Source of the DNA: Leptotrichia massiliensis
GTDB lineage: Bacteria; Fusobacteriota; Fusobacteriia; Fusobacteriales; Leptotrichiaceae
NCBI RefSeq assembly: GCF_900104625.1
Contig: NZ_FNVZ01000005.1
Coordinates: 1,605,485 to 1,669,484 of the forward strand
DNA: 64,000 nucleotides
Direction of reading: 5' to 3'
The translations under genes and the position numbers were made by a program. The notes beneath the pieces are model-generated. The model was given only the letters and a program-made list of their open reading frames with translations. It was not told the DNA's origin and ran no database searches. Below are positions 14,134-22,579 of this stretch, piece after piece (position 1 is the stretch's first letter; the number at the start of each line of letters is the position of its first letter).

Positions 14134-16779
14134 CTATTTATACAAATTCATTGATTCTTTAAACTTGGCAATTTTGTTTTCAAGCTCTTCTTTTATTCTT
14201 CTTTCTTTTTCCACAGCTTCAGGTTTTGCCCTGTTTACAAAATTCTCATTAGATAATTTTTTCAATACTTTATCCAGTTCAACTTGAGTTTTTTCAATAC
14301 TTTTCTCCAATTTTTCAATTTCCTTGTCTAAATCAATTAACTCTGCTAACGGAACATAGATCTCAGTTGTATCAACCAATCTAAATCCTACAAGTTTTGG
14401 AATTTCCACATTAAATTCATATTTTTCAACATTTGCCAGTTTATCCAGTATTTTGGCATTATTTTGTAAAATATTCCTTGCATTTTCATCAGCTGTCTTG
14501 AAAATAACTTCAATTTTCTTAGATGGGGAAACATTTGCTTCTCCACGGATATTTCTAATTGCCGAAATAATTTCCTTCAGATAGTCAAATTCCTTTTCAG
14601 CCTCAATATTTATAAACTCTTTTTCCTCTTCTGGAAAATCTGATAACATAATTGTTTCTTCGCCAGTCTGTAATTTTTGCCAAATTTCCTCAGTAATAAA
14701 CGGCATAAATGGATGCAGCATTTTCAGCCCTTTATCAAGAACATGTCTTAACACCCATTGTGCCACAACTTTATCACTGCCTTCCTGTCCATAGACACGT
14801 GTTTTGGCAATTTCTACATACCAGTCACAGAAATCTCCACGGAAAAATTCGTATGCCAATTTTGCAGCAGCGTCCAGTTCATATTTTTCCATATTTTCAT
14901 TAATTAATTTTGAAGCAGTCTGCAATTTGGATAAAATCCATTTATCTTCAAGTTTAAATTCAGAATTATCCACAGTTGTTGAAACATCAAAATCTTCCAG
15001 ATTTGACAATACAAATCTTGATGCATTCCATACTTTATTTGCAAAAGCTGAACCCATTTCAAGCAGTTTTTCTGAAAAATGGATGTCTTGCCCTTGTGAA
15101 GTATTGTATAAAAAGCTGAATCTTATTGCATCTGCACCGTATTTTGCTATCAAGTCAAGCGGGTCAGGCGAATTTCCTAAAGATTTACTCATTTTTCTAC
15201 CTTTTTCATCCCGTATAATTCCGTGCAGATAAACATAATTAAATGGAATTTCATCTTTTATGTAAAGACTCATCATTACCATTCTTGCTACCCAGAAGAA
15301 CAATATGTCTGCCCCTGTAACAAGTGCATTTGTTGGAAAGAATTTTTTCAGATCTTCAGTTTCATTTGGCCAGCCCAATGTTGAAAATGGCCATAATGCT
15401 GATGAAAACCAAGTATCAAGCACATCAGTTTCTTCCGTCAAGTTCACATCTTTTTCAAATTTTTCACGTGCCTGCACTTTTGCCTCTTCCAGACTTTTTG
15501 CCACAAAAACTGTTCCGTCTTCTGAATAATAGGCAGGTATTCTGTGTCCCCACCAGATTTGACGCGAAATTGTCCAGTCCCTTATGTTTTCCAGCCAGTT
15601 ATAATAAACTTTTTCCCATCTTTTTGGCGTAATTTGAATTTCTCCATTTTTTACAACTTCTAGTGCTCTTTTTGCAAGCGGCTCCATTTTTACAAACCAT
15701 TGCGTAGAAACTCTTGGCTCAATAATCGAATTACATCTGTAGCAATGCCCCACAGCATTTTTATGATCTTTCACTCCAACTAGCAGTCCTTGCTCTTCCA
15801 AATCAGCAAGTATAGCCTTTCTAGCTGCAAATCTTTCTAGCCCTTGATATTTCCCACCATTTTCATTTACATGCGCATCTTCTGTAAAAATATTTAAAAA
15901 TGCAAGTCCAGTCCTTTTTGCCACTTCAAAGTCGTTAGGATCGTGTGACGGAGTCATCTTAACTACTCCAGTCCCAAATTCCATATCCACATATTCATCT
16001 GCCACAATTGGAATTTCTCTGTTCATAAGAGGCAAAATTACAGTTTTTCCAATCAGATGCTTATATCTTTCATCATTTGGATTTACTGCAACCCCTGTAT
16101 CTCCAAGCATTGTTTCAGGACGAGTCGTAGCAATTACAAATTCCTCATCACTATCTTTAATCGGATATCTAATTTCCCAGATTTTTCCATTTTTATCCTC
16201 ATGATTTACCTCATCATCAGCAAGTGCTGTCTTGTCGTGCGGACACCAGTTTACAATGTATTCTCCACGATAAATAAGCCCATCATTGTAAAGTTTGATA
16301 AACACTTCCTTTACAGCTTCCGAAAGCCCTTCATCCATAGTAAATCTCTCTCTTGTCCAGTCCAGCGAAACTCCCAGTTTTCTAAGCTGCTTTGTAATCA
16401 GCCCGCCATGTTTTTCCTTCCATTCCCAAGTTCTTCTCAAGAACTCATCATATCCAATTTCCTCTTTGGAAGTTCCTTCATCAGCCAGCATTCTCTCAAC
16501 TTTATTTTGCGTAGCAATCCCAGCATGATCCATCCCCGGAATCCAAAGTGTATCAAAGCCGCTCATTCTCTTATACCTAATAATAGTATCCTGTATTGAA
16601 TTATTAAGCATATGCCCCATGTGCAAAATTCCTGTAACATTTGGCGGCGGAATAGCAATTGAATATCCTGGCTTTTCTGCATTGTGCTGTGCATTAAAAT
16701 ACCCTTTTTCTTCCCATATTTTATACCATTTATCTTCTATTTCATTTGGTGAATAAACTTTATTCAGTTCGTTTGGCAT
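14134..16779 (-). CDS. valS: Valyl-tRNA synthetase
   Basis: ValS charges tRNA-Val with valine and edits misactivated threonine. It is a class I enzyme. The HIGH motif is seen in PPPNVTGILHMGHML (residues about 44-58) and KMSKS in GRKMSKSLGNS (about 525-535). The CP1 editing domain lies between them with TTRPETMLGDTGVAV (about 218-232). The anticodon-binding region follows, and the last 70 residues form the typical ValS coiled-coil arm (IDLDKEIEKLEKSIEKTQ). The 881-residue length is normal. The start has AGGAGG. It appears monocistronic, and no T-box leader is seen upstream. Confidence 0.98.
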   Translation of the reverse strand: MPNELNKVYSPNEIEDKWYKIWEEKGYFNAQHNAEKPGYSIAIPPPNVTGILHMGHMLNNSIQDTIIRYKRMSGFDTLWIPGMDHAGIATQNKVERMLADEGTSKEEIGYDEFLRRTWEWKEKHGGLITKQLRKLGVSLDWTRERFTMDEGLSEAVKEVFIKLYNDGLIYRGEYIVNWCPHDKTALADDEVNHEDKNGKIWEIRYPIKDSDEEFVIATTRPETMLGDTGVAVNPNDERYKHLIGKTVILPLMNREIPIVADEYVDMEFGTGVVKMTPSHDPNDFEVAKRTGLAFLNIFTEDAHVNENGGKYQGLERFAARKAILADLEEQGLLVGVKDHKNAVGHCYRCNSIIEPRVSTQWFVKMEPLAKRALEVVKNGEIQITPKRWEKVYYNWLENIRDWTISRQIWWGHRIPAYYSEDGTVFVAKSLEEAKVQAREKFEKDVNLTEETDVLDTWFSSALWPFSTLGWPNETEDLKKFFPTNALVTGADILFFWVARMVMMSLYIKDEIPFNYVYLHGIIRDEKGRKMSKSLGNSPDPLDLIAKYGADAIRFSFLYNTSQGQDIHFSEKLLEMGSAFANKVWNASRFVLSNLEDFDVSTTVDNSEFKLEDKWILSKLQTASKLINENMEKYELDAAAKLAYEFFRGDFCDWYVEIAKTRVYGQEGSDKVVAQWVLRHVLDKGLKMLHPFMPFITEEIWQKLQTGEETIMLSDFPEEEKEFINIEAEKEFDYLKEIISAIRNIRGEANVSPSKKIEVIFKTADENARNILQNNAKILDKLANVEKYEFNVEIPKLVGFRLVDTTEIYVPLAELIDLDKEIEKLEKSIEKTQVELDKVLKKLSNENFVNRAKPEAVEKERRIKEELENKIAKFKESMNLYK

Positions 16780-16898
16780 TATTTTTCCTCCTGTTTTAAT
16801 TATATATAGTTTTTATTTAAATTTTTTTATTTCACAAATCATATTGTATATTTTATCACAAAGATGAGTTTTTTTCTACTTTTATAAAAAAATTAACA

Positions 16899-16946
16899 AA
16901 AAAAGCTCACTAAAATGATTAATCATCATTCAAATGAACTTTTCAT
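16899..16946 (-). terminator. Terminator of the SemiSWEET gene
   Basis: On the minus strand AAGTTCATTTGAATGAT pairs with ATCATTTTAGTGAGCTT (with G-T pairs) and is followed by TTTTTTT. It lies directly after the stop at 16970. Confidence 0.7.
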
Positions 16947-16969
16947 ATTAAATCTTTAAAATTAAATTT

Positions 16970-17227
16970 CTAAAATGCTGTAATCGTTGCAAGTAGCCCA
17001 AAGACTACCCCTGGAAAGTTTGCTGCTGATAAAGGATAATCTTTTTTTTCCTTTAAAAGCCCATAACTTGTCCATATCGTACAGTTAACTGCTGCTGCTA
17101 AAGGCTGTAAGAAAAATGTTTTGTGTCCGTGCAAATTTCCCATTATTTGTGGAACATAAGACACATACATTATTACAGAAAGTAATGTTCCAATCCATCC
17201 TAAGATTTTTAAATTCTTTTCACTCAT
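16970..17227 (-). CDS. SemiSWEET sugar transporter
   Basis: This is a three-helix half-transporter that dimerises to move mono- or disaccharides across the inner membrane. The 85-residue protein starts at ATG 17227 (MSEKNLK) with GGAG six bases upstream; the longer frame from 17266 lacks a site. The family Pro-Gln motif is in YVPQI (TM1), the substrate-binding Asn and Trp in NCTIWTSYGLLKEKKDYP (TM2), and the TM3 residue Asn in AANFPGVVFGLL. Length and spacing match Leptospira and Vibrio SemiSWEETs. It is a single gene without an obvious sugar-metabolism neighbour. Confidence 0.92.
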   Translation of the reverse strand: MSEKNLKILGWIGTLLSVIMYVSYVPQIMGNLHGHKTFFLQPLAAAVNCTIWTSYGLLKEKKDYPLSAANFPGVVFGLLATITAF

Positions 17228-17333
17228 TTTGTTCTCCAATCTTTTAAATTTCAATAAAATTAACAAGTATTAATAATAAAAGTATATCACAAAGTCTTTT
17301 GAAAAAACAACAAAAAATCAAATTAAATTTCCC

Positions 17334-17362
17334 TTGACATTACAATAAAAATCCGATATAAT
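17334..17362 (+). promoter_or_regulatory. Consensus promoter of tRNA-Thr
   Basis: TTGACA (17334-17339), 17-base spacer, TATAAT (17357-17362): a perfect sigma-70-type promoter 15 bases upstream of the tRNA 5' end. It serves as an internal reference for promoters in this genome. Confidence 0.95.
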
Positions 17363-17377
17363 ATCTTTGTAAATTTT

Positions 17378-17453
<76 letters not shown>

Positions 17454-17484
17454 CTTTATAAAAATCACTCATATTATAATTTAG

Positions 17485-17518
17485 AACTATTTTATTTCAG
17501 TAAAATAGTTTTTTTTTA
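17485..17518 (+). terminator. Terminator of tRNA-Thr
   Basis: AACTATTTTA pairs with TAAAATAGTT around TTTCAG, followed by seven or more T, 31 bases after the tRNA CCA. Confidence 0.9.
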
Positions 17519-17636
17519 TAAATTTTTGAAAATATTAACTTTAATTTTTGGTATTAAATTATAAAATATTTTATAACTCAAAAAGAATAATAATCATAAA
17601 AATTTATAATAATATTTCTTTAAATTCATTTGATAT

Positions 17637-18179
17637 TTATTCATTTATAAATTTTGATTCTTTATATTCCAAATCATTTAAAATGATTTCAATTCTTCTA
17701 TTATTATATCTTCCTTCTACAGTTTCATTTGTATCCATAGGTTCCTCCCCACCTTTTCCTATAATTTTCACAATGGAAAATCTTTTATCTAATCCATATT
17801 CCCGCAATAATTTAGCTGCATTTATTGCTCTTTCCAAAGATAATTTTAGATTATGTTTTTTTGAACCAGTTGAATCTGTATGTCCTATAATTTCAAGAGA
17901 ACCTTTTTCTATATGGACATTAAGCATATTTGCAATGTATTTCAAATCATAACTTTCAGATTCATTCACTTTTTCTCCATCTACCTTAAATCCATGAACT
18001 ACGCATTTTCCATCTGTTATAATACAAGGCAGAAATCCAAAATTTATCTGAGTTGACATTGGGTTTTCTGGAATATAATTAGTATTTCCCATATTAATTT
18101 TTTCTTCTTTTTTTAAAATTTCCTCTGCCTGCACACTCATACCTGTTACTATCATCAAAAGTATAATTAATTTTTTCAT
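17637..18179 (-). CDS. OmpA C-terminal-domain protein, periplasmic (paralogue 1)
   Basis: This is a small exported peptidoglycan-binding protein. From ATG 18179 it has a signal peptide (MKKLIILLMIVTGMSVQA) and then, after about 60 residues, an OmpA_C domain with the diagnostic IIGHTDSTGSKKHNLKLSLERA, GLDKRFS, GKGGEEP and GRYNNRRIEI, containing the Asp and Arg that grip diaminopimelate. No beta-barrel or lipobox is present, so it should be soluble in the periplasm. A TTG at 18194 with AAGG nine bases upstream is an alternative start. The paralogous gene immediately upstream (15 to 18 bases away) shows a tandem duplication. Confidence 0.85.
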   Translation of the reverse strand: MKKLIILLMIVTGMSVQAEEILKKEEKINMGNTNYIPENPMSTQINFGFLPCIITDGKCVVHGFKVDGEKVNESESYDLKYIANMLNVHIEKGSLEIIGHTDSTGSKKHNLKLSLERAINAAKLLREYGLDKRFSIVKIIGKGGEEPMDTNETVEGRYNNRRIEIILNDLEYKESKFINE

Positions 18180-18196
18180 AATCTTTGTTTCCAATT

Positions 18197-18649
18197 TTAC
18201 TTACCTTCTTGATTTTCAAATTCCACATTATTCAAAAGAATTTCAACCCTTCGGTTATTATATCTACCTTCAACTCTGTCATCTGTATCCACAGGCGAAT
18301 TTGCTCCTTCACCTTTTATTTTTCCAAAGGAAAATCTTTTATCTAGCCCAAATTCCCTCATTAATCTTGCAAAATTTTTTGCCCTTGTTTCTGATAATTT
18401 TAAATTATGTTTTTGTGAACCTGTAGAATCTGTATGTCCTATAACATCAATTGTCCCTGATTTGCCATATTTATTCAATATATCAACAATCTCTCTAATA
18501 CTAGAAACTTCTGATTCATTCAGAACATTTCCATCTACCTTGAATCCTCTTATAACACATTTTTTCTCACTTACAGAACAAGGTCCTCCTAAATGTGCCA
18601 TTGCATTTATTCCAACTGCCATTACCAAAAATATAACTGCTTTCTTCAT
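18197..18649 (-). CDS. OmpA C-terminal-domain protein, periplasmic (paralogue 2)
   Basis: This is a close paralogue of the downstream gene. It has a signal peptide MKKAVIFLVMAVGINAMA, a short Cys pair (CSVSEKKC) followed by RGFKVDGNVLNESE, and an OmpA_C domain with VIGHTDSTGSQKHNLKLSETRA, MREFGLDKRFS, GEGANSP and EGRYNNRRVEI. The start is ATG 18649, placed by AAGGAG eight bases upstream; an in-frame GTG at 18658 overlaps the spacing. Both paralogues share 'CVxxGFKVDG(E/N)' before the domain, which suggests a small conserved disulfide-closed cap. Likely role: anchoring or sensing peptidoglycan. Confidence 0.87.
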   Translation of the reverse strand: MKKAVIFLVMAVGINAMAHLGGPCSVSEKKCVIRGFKVDGNVLNESEVSSIREIVDILNKYGKSGTIDVIGHTDSTGSQKHNLKLSETRAKNFARLMREFGLDKRFSFGKIKGEGANSPVDTDDRVEGRYNNRRVEILLNNVEFENQEGK

Positions 18650-18698
18650 TACTATCACTCCTTAATATTTTTTCGTTATAATTATACCACATTTTTGT

Positions 18699-18735
18699 AA
18701 AAAAAAAGAAAAATCTGATAAAATCAAATCTTTCT
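18699..18735 (-). terminator. Terminator of the DUF3829 gene
   Basis: On the minus strand AGAAAGATTTGAT pairs with ATCAGATTTTTCT, then a long T run. It is positioned just after the stop at 18757. Confidence 0.65.
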
Positions 18736-18756
18736 TTCATAAATTAATTTTAATTA

Positions 18757-19767
18757 TTATTTTTTAGTTTTTTTCGCTAATAATTTGTTGTGTTCCTTTA
18801 TTACTTCGTTGAAGTTTGCAAGTACATTTTCTGGTGTCCCTTCCTCAGTCTGTGCAAAGAAACTATCACTTACAGATGAATGCGAAGCTTTTTCCTTTTT
18901 CTCTATTCTTTGGATAAATACATTTACAGATTGTCTAAATTTATTTGCTTTCTGGATAAATTCACTGTGGTCTCCAGGATTATATCCTTCTTTTCCGAGT
19001 TGTTTTGTATTTTTTATAGATTTTTCAAATTTGTTAAAAAGTTTATCCATTTTTTCTTGAATTTTTTTGAATTTTTTGGCATTTCCTTTTACTGTAAAAT
19101 CGCTTGCATCAAGTTCTTGCTTATGGATTTCCTTTATAATTTTATCGCCTTCCTCAATAAATATAAATTGGTTGTATGTTATAAATTGTTTTCGTTTATC
19201 ATAATCTTTTATCATCAGTTTTTTGATTTCATTGGATTTTTTTTCAAAAACTTCTTTATAACTTTTTGTCACTTGATTATATTTATCTAGTGAAGCAAGT
19301 AATTCTGTATGCAATGTTTGTGCTTTTGCGTAATTATCTTGTAAATATTGTTTGTTTTTGTAATATGTTTTCATTTCTTCAGCAACTGGCAACATTTTTT
19401 CAAGTATTGGAATCATAGCAATCGCCTTTTTATCTAGTTCATCTTTTTTGTCCTTGCTTGCTGATAATTCCTTTAATTTATCAATAAAGTTTTTATCTAT
19501 AGCAATATCTGCTTCAATATCTTCAGTCTGAATATTTTTAAATTGTTTATCCATTCCTGCATCTTCAAAATAATACAACAACCCTTTATCAACATTTAAT
19601 ATTCTGTTATAAAATCGTATATGTTTATTATATTTATCTTTGTTTTTCTCTAATACAATCTGTTCCTTTGAAACACCACTTAACGATTTCTTTTCTACCT
19701 TTCCTGTTTGCCACGATAAAAAAACAATAACCAGCATTATTACTACTATTGCTCCTATTTTTTTCAT
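18757..19767 (-). CDS. DUF3829 (YiiG-like) envelope protein
   Basis: The 336-residue product has one N-terminal membrane segment without lipobox (KKIGAIVVIMLVIVFLSW) and then an all-helical, Lys/Glu-rich domain matching YiiG/DUF3829 proteins: EKNKDKYNKHIRFYNRILN near the start, DIAIDKNFIDKLKEL mid-way, and a late FNEVIKEHNKLL. Family members are periplasmic or lipoprotein-like and of unknown role. The length fits the family. The ribosome site is GGAGG or AAAGG. It appears monocistronic. Confidence 0.78.
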   Translation of the reverse strand: MKKIGAIVVIMLVIVFLSWQTGKVEKKSLSGVSKEQIVLEKNKDKYNKHIRFYNRILNVDKGLLYYFEDAGMDKQFKNIQTEDIEADIAIDKNFIDKLKELSASKDKKDELDKKAIAMIPILEKMLPVAEEMKTYYKNKQYLQDNYAKAQTLHTELLASLDKYNQVTKSYKEVFEKKSNEIKKLMIKDYDKRKQFITYNQFIFIEEGDKIIKEIHKQELDASDFTVKGNAKKFKKIQEKMDKLFNKFEKSIKNTKQLGKEGYNPGDHSEFIQKANKFRQSVNVFIQRIEKKEKASHSSVSDSFFAQTEEGTPENVLANFNEVIKEHNKLLAKKTKK

Positions 19768-20011
19768 ATACCTTTTTCAATCCTCCTTTATTTTTTAACA
19801 TCTAATTTATTTTAAAAATTTTTATTAACCATGTTTTAACTTCTTTGAGTTTAATTTCAAATTTATTTCACTACCTATATAATTATAATAATTTTTACAG
19901 ATAATGTCAAATAAAAATAATATATTTGTAAAAAAAAATTATTTTACATATTCTGAATAATATTATATAATCTAATTAACAATTTTAAATTTATAGAAAG
20001 AAGGGATACAA

Positions 20012-20512
20012 ATGAAAAAATTATTAGTTATTATTTCAATGTTTATGGTATTTTTAGTTGGATACGGAAAAACAAAACCTTTTGAGGTAAATATGGAAAT
20101 TGGAGCAAAGATTCCTAGCTTCGAGTTAAGAGAATTTAGTGGAAAATATATAAAAAGTAGAAAAATATTGAATAATGGTAAACCTACATTATTAGTATTT
20201 GCTGCTGAATGGTGTCCACACTGCCACACTGAATTACCAGAAGTTCAAAAATTTTATGATGAAAATAAAGATAGTATAAATGTAGCAGTTATATTTACAA
20301 GCAGAAGAACAAATTTAACATCAACAAAGCAATTTGTTGCAGAAAATAAATTTACTTTCCCCGTTTACTACGATGCCAATCAATCATTAATGAAAGGATT
20401 TAAAATTAAAAGCGTTCCAACTAACGTTGTAATTCAAAATTCAGTTATAGAAAATATTAATGAAGGAATACTGGATTACGATAGTTTAAAACAATTATTC
20501 TATATTAATTAG
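20012..20512 (+). CDS. TlpA-like thioredoxin-fold protein, exported
   Basis: This is a periplasmic thiol-disulfide oxidoreductase. The N-terminal signal is MKKLLVIISMFMVFLVGYG, not a clear lipobox. The domain starts IPSFELREFSGKYI and has the active site WCPHC (Cys 68 and 71) after LVFAAE, and the cis-Pro loop SVPTNVV (about residue 136). At 166 residues it is a typical single-domain TlpA/ResA-like reductase. No cytochrome c genes are nearby; it may keep periplasmic or lipoprotein cysteines reduced (inference, consistent with the Cys-containing lipoproteins here). The ribosome site is AAGGG. Confidence 0.88.
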   Translation: MKKLLVIISMFMVFLVGYGKTKPFEVNMEIGAKIPSFELREFSGKYIKSRKILNNGKPTLLVFAAEWCPHCHTELPEVQKFYDENKDSINVAVIFTSRRTNLTSTKQFVAENKFTFPVYYDANQSLMKGFKIKSVPTNVVIQNSVIENINEGILDYDSLKQLFYIN

Positions 20513-20616
20513 TTTTTTTGATTAAATAATCAAAAAAATAAAAATTAGTAAGTTTTATAAGTTTTTTGAATTCATTATTACAATCATTTTACTATTAAAT
20601 CTACTAAAATAATTAT

Positions 20617-20670
20617 AAAACATGATCTAATAACTAGACATAAAAATCAGTTTAAAGATCATGTTTTTTT
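20617..20670 (+). terminator. Intrinsic terminator, plus strand
   Basis: AAAACATGATCT pairs with AGATCATGTTTT around a 27-base loop and runs into seven T. It probably serves the TlpA-like gene. Confidence 0.7.
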
Positions 20671-20797
20671 ATGACAAAATAACATAAAATTTATTTTTTC
20701 ACTTGTATTTAAAACTTTTCAATATCAAACCAATAATAACAAACAATATTATTGTACACTCAAACCTATTTAAAATTAAACTACTAAAATAATCTAC

Positions 20798-20849
20798 ATT
20801 AATAAAAATATGGACTAATCCTAAAAAATATTAAGAAATATTAGTCCAT
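20798..20849 (-). terminator. Intrinsic terminator of the YdjI/PspA operon
   Basis: ATGGACTAAT (20810-20819) pairs with ATTAGTCCAT (20840-20849); on the minus strand the stem is followed by ATTTTTATT. It lies 28 bases beyond the stop of the YdjI-like gene. Confidence 0.75.
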
Positions 20850-20876
20850 ATAATTTTATGCTCCGAATTATAAAAA

Positions 20877-21842
20877 TCAATACAATTTAGTTCCACATTC
20901 TGGGCAGAATTTACTGCCGTTTGTTTTTGTACCGCATTCTGGGCAGAACTTTGGTGCGGCAGCGTTTCCTACAGATTGCTGGCTGTTTTGCATTTGATTT
21001 GACTGGTTCATCTGATTTGCCATCTGCTGTCCCATCATCATTCCCATCTGCATACCTGCCATACTTCCAGCCATATTTCCTGCTCCTCCGCCATTTTCCA
21101 TTGAGTCAGCCATAGACATTTGAGTATATTTATTTACATCTCCAACCATACTTTGTCCTGCCGCCTTTTCCTGCATTCTCTTGACTTCTTCTGGGTAACT
21201 GAAGCTGGAAATAGAAAAACTAGGAATAGAAAGTCCTATTTTTCGCATTTCAAAGTCCATATCTTCTTTTATGCCGTTCCCTATTTCAAATGAATTTACC
21301 TGAAGATTGAACATATCCTTTCCTTCTCTTGCTATCCATTTCATAAGAAGCTGATCCAGCATTGAAATTACTCTTTCCTTTACATCATCAATATTAAATT
21401 GCTGTTTAATTCCAGCAATTTTATCAATTAATACGTTATGGTTATCGACTTTACAAGCCATTGTACCAAAGGCTCTTATTGGCATCCCTCCTGGAAGTCC
21501 TGGTGCTGGAATATTAATGGCGTTTTTGGTTCCCCACTTTACAGTGATTTCTTTTGTATTGACAAAAAGCACTTCTGCTCTCATTCCTGAATTAAATCCA
21601 AATTTAAACCCCTTCAATGTTGATAGAAAAGGCACAATTTGAGAGGCAATATCATAACTTCCCTCATTTTCAAACACACCTTCTACTTTTCCATTAAAAA
21701 GAAAAATTGCATCCTGTCCAGGTCTTATAATTAATCTTGAACCTTTTTTTATTTCCTTATTTGACCATTTCCAAAAAATCATCTCATCATTAAATTGCTC
21801 CCATTCTACTACGTTCGCAAGCTGATTGCCAAATAATCCCAT
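20877..21842 (-). CDS. SPFH-domain zinc-ribbon protein (YdjI-like)
   Basis: The 321-residue product resembles Bacillus YdjI. An N-terminal SPFH-like domain (GNQLANVVEWEQFNDEMIFWKW, then RLIIRPGQDAIFLFNGKVEGVF) runs to about residue 220, followed by a Met/Gln/Gly-rich low-complexity linker (about 240-285) and a C-terminal double zinc ribbon with two CPECGTK repeats. It is the last gene of a three-gene operon with PspA-like and YdjG-like genes, which in Bacillus forms a membrane-stress complex. Expected location: inner membrane face. AAGGAG precedes the ATG. Confidence 0.87.
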   Translation of the reverse strand: MGLFGNQLANVVEWEQFNDEMIFWKWSNKEIKKGSRLIIRPGQDAIFLFNGKVEGVFENEGSYDIASQIVPFLSTLKGFKFGFNSGMRAEVLFVNTKEITVKWGTKNAINIPAPGLPGGMPIRAFGTMACKVDNHNVLIDKIAGIKQQFNIDDVKERVISMLDQLLMKWIAREGKDMFNLQVNSFEIGNGIKEDMDFEMRKIGLSIPSFSISSFSYPEEVKRMQEKAAGQSMVGDVNKYTQMSMADSMENGGGAGNMAGSMAGMQMGMMMGQQMANQMNQSNQMQNSQQSVGNAAAPKFCPECGTKTNGSKFCPECGTKLY

Positions 21843-21862
21843 TTTAAACTGCTCCTTTCAAT

Positions 21863-22549
21863 TTATAAACCCATTTCCTTTTTCAATCTTTCCAGTTCTT
21901 CATCAACTGCTGATGAACTTTCTGATTCTCCACTGTCATATTTTTTCATAAGATCATCTACTTCATCTTTTTTAGGTGAATTAAGCTCTATAGACGCATT
22001 TGCTTCATCTAACATTCTATCTACTTTTTCTTCAATAGAATTAAATGAGTCCATTTTCCCGCTTATTCCAGTAGAAGATGTCATTGAGTTAATTTTTTCT
22101 GCAGATTTTGCCATTTTTATTTTTGCTTTTATTTCATTTCTTTTTGCATTAAGTTTTTGTATATCTGATGTAAGTTTATCATGCATTTCTCGCATTTTCA
22201 AAGAATTTTCAACTGCAATCATTTTTTCCTTTTCCAAAGAATCCAGCTTTATCTTGATAGACTCCTTCTTTTCCAAAAACATTCTTGCGTCCGCTTCATT
22301 TCCAGCTTGAAGAGCTTTTTTTGCATAATTTTCCATTTTTTTAATTTCATCTTCACATTCAGCAACTTTTCTCTTCACAGCACTTTCTTGTGCCATTACA
22401 GCAACAGTTTCGGCCTTTACACTACCTAGATCCTTTTCCATATCTCTTAGATACTGATCTATCATTTTTTCAGGATCCTCCATTTTGTCCAATAATGCAT
22501 TAATATTAGACGACATAATTGTTTTAAATCTTTCTAAAATACCAGCCAT
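21863..22549 (-). CDS. pspA: PspA/IM30 family membrane-stress protein
   Basis: This 228-residue ESCRT-III-like protein binds and protects stressed inner membrane. It begins with the amphipathic helix GILERFKTIMSSNINALLDKMEDPEKMIDQYLRDME, typical of PspA, and continues as a long charged coiled coil (about residues 25-190), ending with a short acidic tail that includes ELERLKKEMGL. Length matches PspA/LiaH/YdjF. It is 20 bases upstream of the YdjI-like gene and 30 bases downstream of the YdjG-like gene, so it is co-transcribed. The start has AGGAGG. No PspF-type activator is nearby. Confidence 0.92.
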   Translation of the reverse strand: MAGILERFKTIMSSNINALLDKMEDPEKMIDQYLRDMEKDLGSVKAETVAVMAQESAVKRKVAECEDEIKKMENYAKKALQAGNEADARMFLEKKESIKIKLDSLEKEKMIAVENSLKMREMHDKLTSDIQKLNAKRNEIKAKIKMAKSAEKINSMTSSTGISGKMDSFNSIEEKVDRMLDEANASIELNSPKKDEVDDLMKKYDSGESESSSAVDEELERLKKEMGL

Positions 22550-22579
22550 TTTTATTCCTCCTAATTATTTTATTAAATT

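Larger units (their letters stand above)
20513..20876. other. Gene-free spacer between convergent genes
   Basis: I see no gene in this 364-base stretch. It holds an inverted repeat just after the TlpA stop (GATT/AATC flanked by T and A runs, near 20514-20540), a plus-strand terminator at 20617-20670 and a minus-strand terminator at 20798-20849. Confidence 0.6.

Noticed and set aside
16780..16898. T-box or other leader regulating valS
   Set aside because: No conserved T-box (AGGGTGGNACCGCG-type) sequence or antiterminator stem is present upstream of valS.
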